Shown here piece by piece: positions 63,919 to 64,000 of a DNA stretch of 64,000 nucleotides; position 1 is the first letter of the stretch, and every line of letters starts with the position of its first letter. The notes beneath the pieces were generated by a model. It ran no database searches, was not told the origin of the DNA, and saw only the letters and a list, made by a program, of their open reading frames with translations. A program made the position numbers and the translations under genes. The DNA lies in NCBI RefSeq assembly GCF_012489685.1, contig NC_080045.1, positions 6,453,001-6,517,000 of the forward strand, read 5' to 3'. This stretch comes from Lotus japonicus (taxonomy: Eukaryota > Streptophyta > Magnoliopsida > Fabales > Fabaceae).

Positions 63919-64000
63919 ATCCTTCATCATCAACATCTCCATCTTCCACTTTCATCCATCAAGAAGAAACCAGCAACTCAATCCCTAAAAAACCGAGAAC

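Overview
The window looks like a stretch of plant nuclear chromosome, most likely from a dicot and probably a legume. The evidence is intron-containing host gene families (F-box/FBD, type I MADS-box, a membrane-anchored alpha/beta-hydrolase-like gene), plant retrotransposon lineages (Sirevirus/Maximus-type copia with an env-like ORF, Athila-type gypsy with a tRNA-Asp primer site, a Tekay/Del-like chromovirus), tRNA-derived SINEs and a Mutator-like element. The legume call is inference. No prokaryotic gene organisation, rRNA, genuine tRNA gene or CRISPR array was seen. Almost all of the 64 kb is transposable-element sequence; the host-type genes present are broken, partial or carried by a transposon.

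Layout. 0.6-2.2 kb (-): broken F-box/LRR/FBD gene. 2.4-3.0 kb (+): 5'-truncated LINE with a 15-bp target duplication. 3.1-5.3 kb (-): two-exon gene of the 'putative gypsy-type transposon' family, cut at its 3' end. 6.2-6.5 kb: LTR-like fragment abutting a 5'-truncated Sirevirus. 6.5-49.3 kb (+): that Sirevirus (pol, env-like region, an antisense gene, multiple polypurine tracts, 3' LTR), split twice by later insertions. The first break, 8055-37008, is a Russian doll: a solo LTR (-) contains a non-autonomous Athila-type element (+, 9030-35304), which contains a tandem LTR-gag-LTR-gag-LTR copia array (-, 13153-32837), which contains an 11.3-kb chromovirus (+, 20106-31422). Counting the Sirevirus, five levels are nested. 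Target duplications are TTTGG, (A/G)CGAC, TTTTT and CCTAG from outside to inside. The second break, 43575-48497 (-, duplication CTTCG), is a gag-only relative of the Sirevirus sitting inside its 3' LTR.

49.3-50.8 kb: fragment of a membrane-anchored alpha/beta-hydrolase-like gene followed by a transposon-terminus-like sequence. 50.9-51.0 kb: SINE. 51.9-61.2 kb: Mutator-like element with ~320-bp terminal inverted repeats and a perfect 9-bp duplication, carrying an intact AGL80-like MADS-box reading frame. Its left terminal repeat was split by a solo LTR (52012-59168, duplication GTTTT), itself split by a coding-free Athila-type element (53937-57642, duplication CTTAT). 61.2-64 kb: two SINE-like elements and a 246-bp tandem duplication interrupted by another solo Athila-type LTR (62511-63812, duplication ACTTG).

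How the parts work together. No complete autonomous element is present. Non-autonomous families predominate: gag-only copia (two families), gag-protease-gag' Athila, coding-free Athila, and a chromovirus with a wrecked polymerase. Their paired LTRs are equal or nearly equal in length, so they appear to have been mobilised recently by partners elsewhere. The observations most worth following up are the antisense gene inside the Sirevirus 3' region (own TATA box, 111-codon coiled-coil ORF, poly(A) signal) and the MADS-box gene carried by the Mutator-like element.
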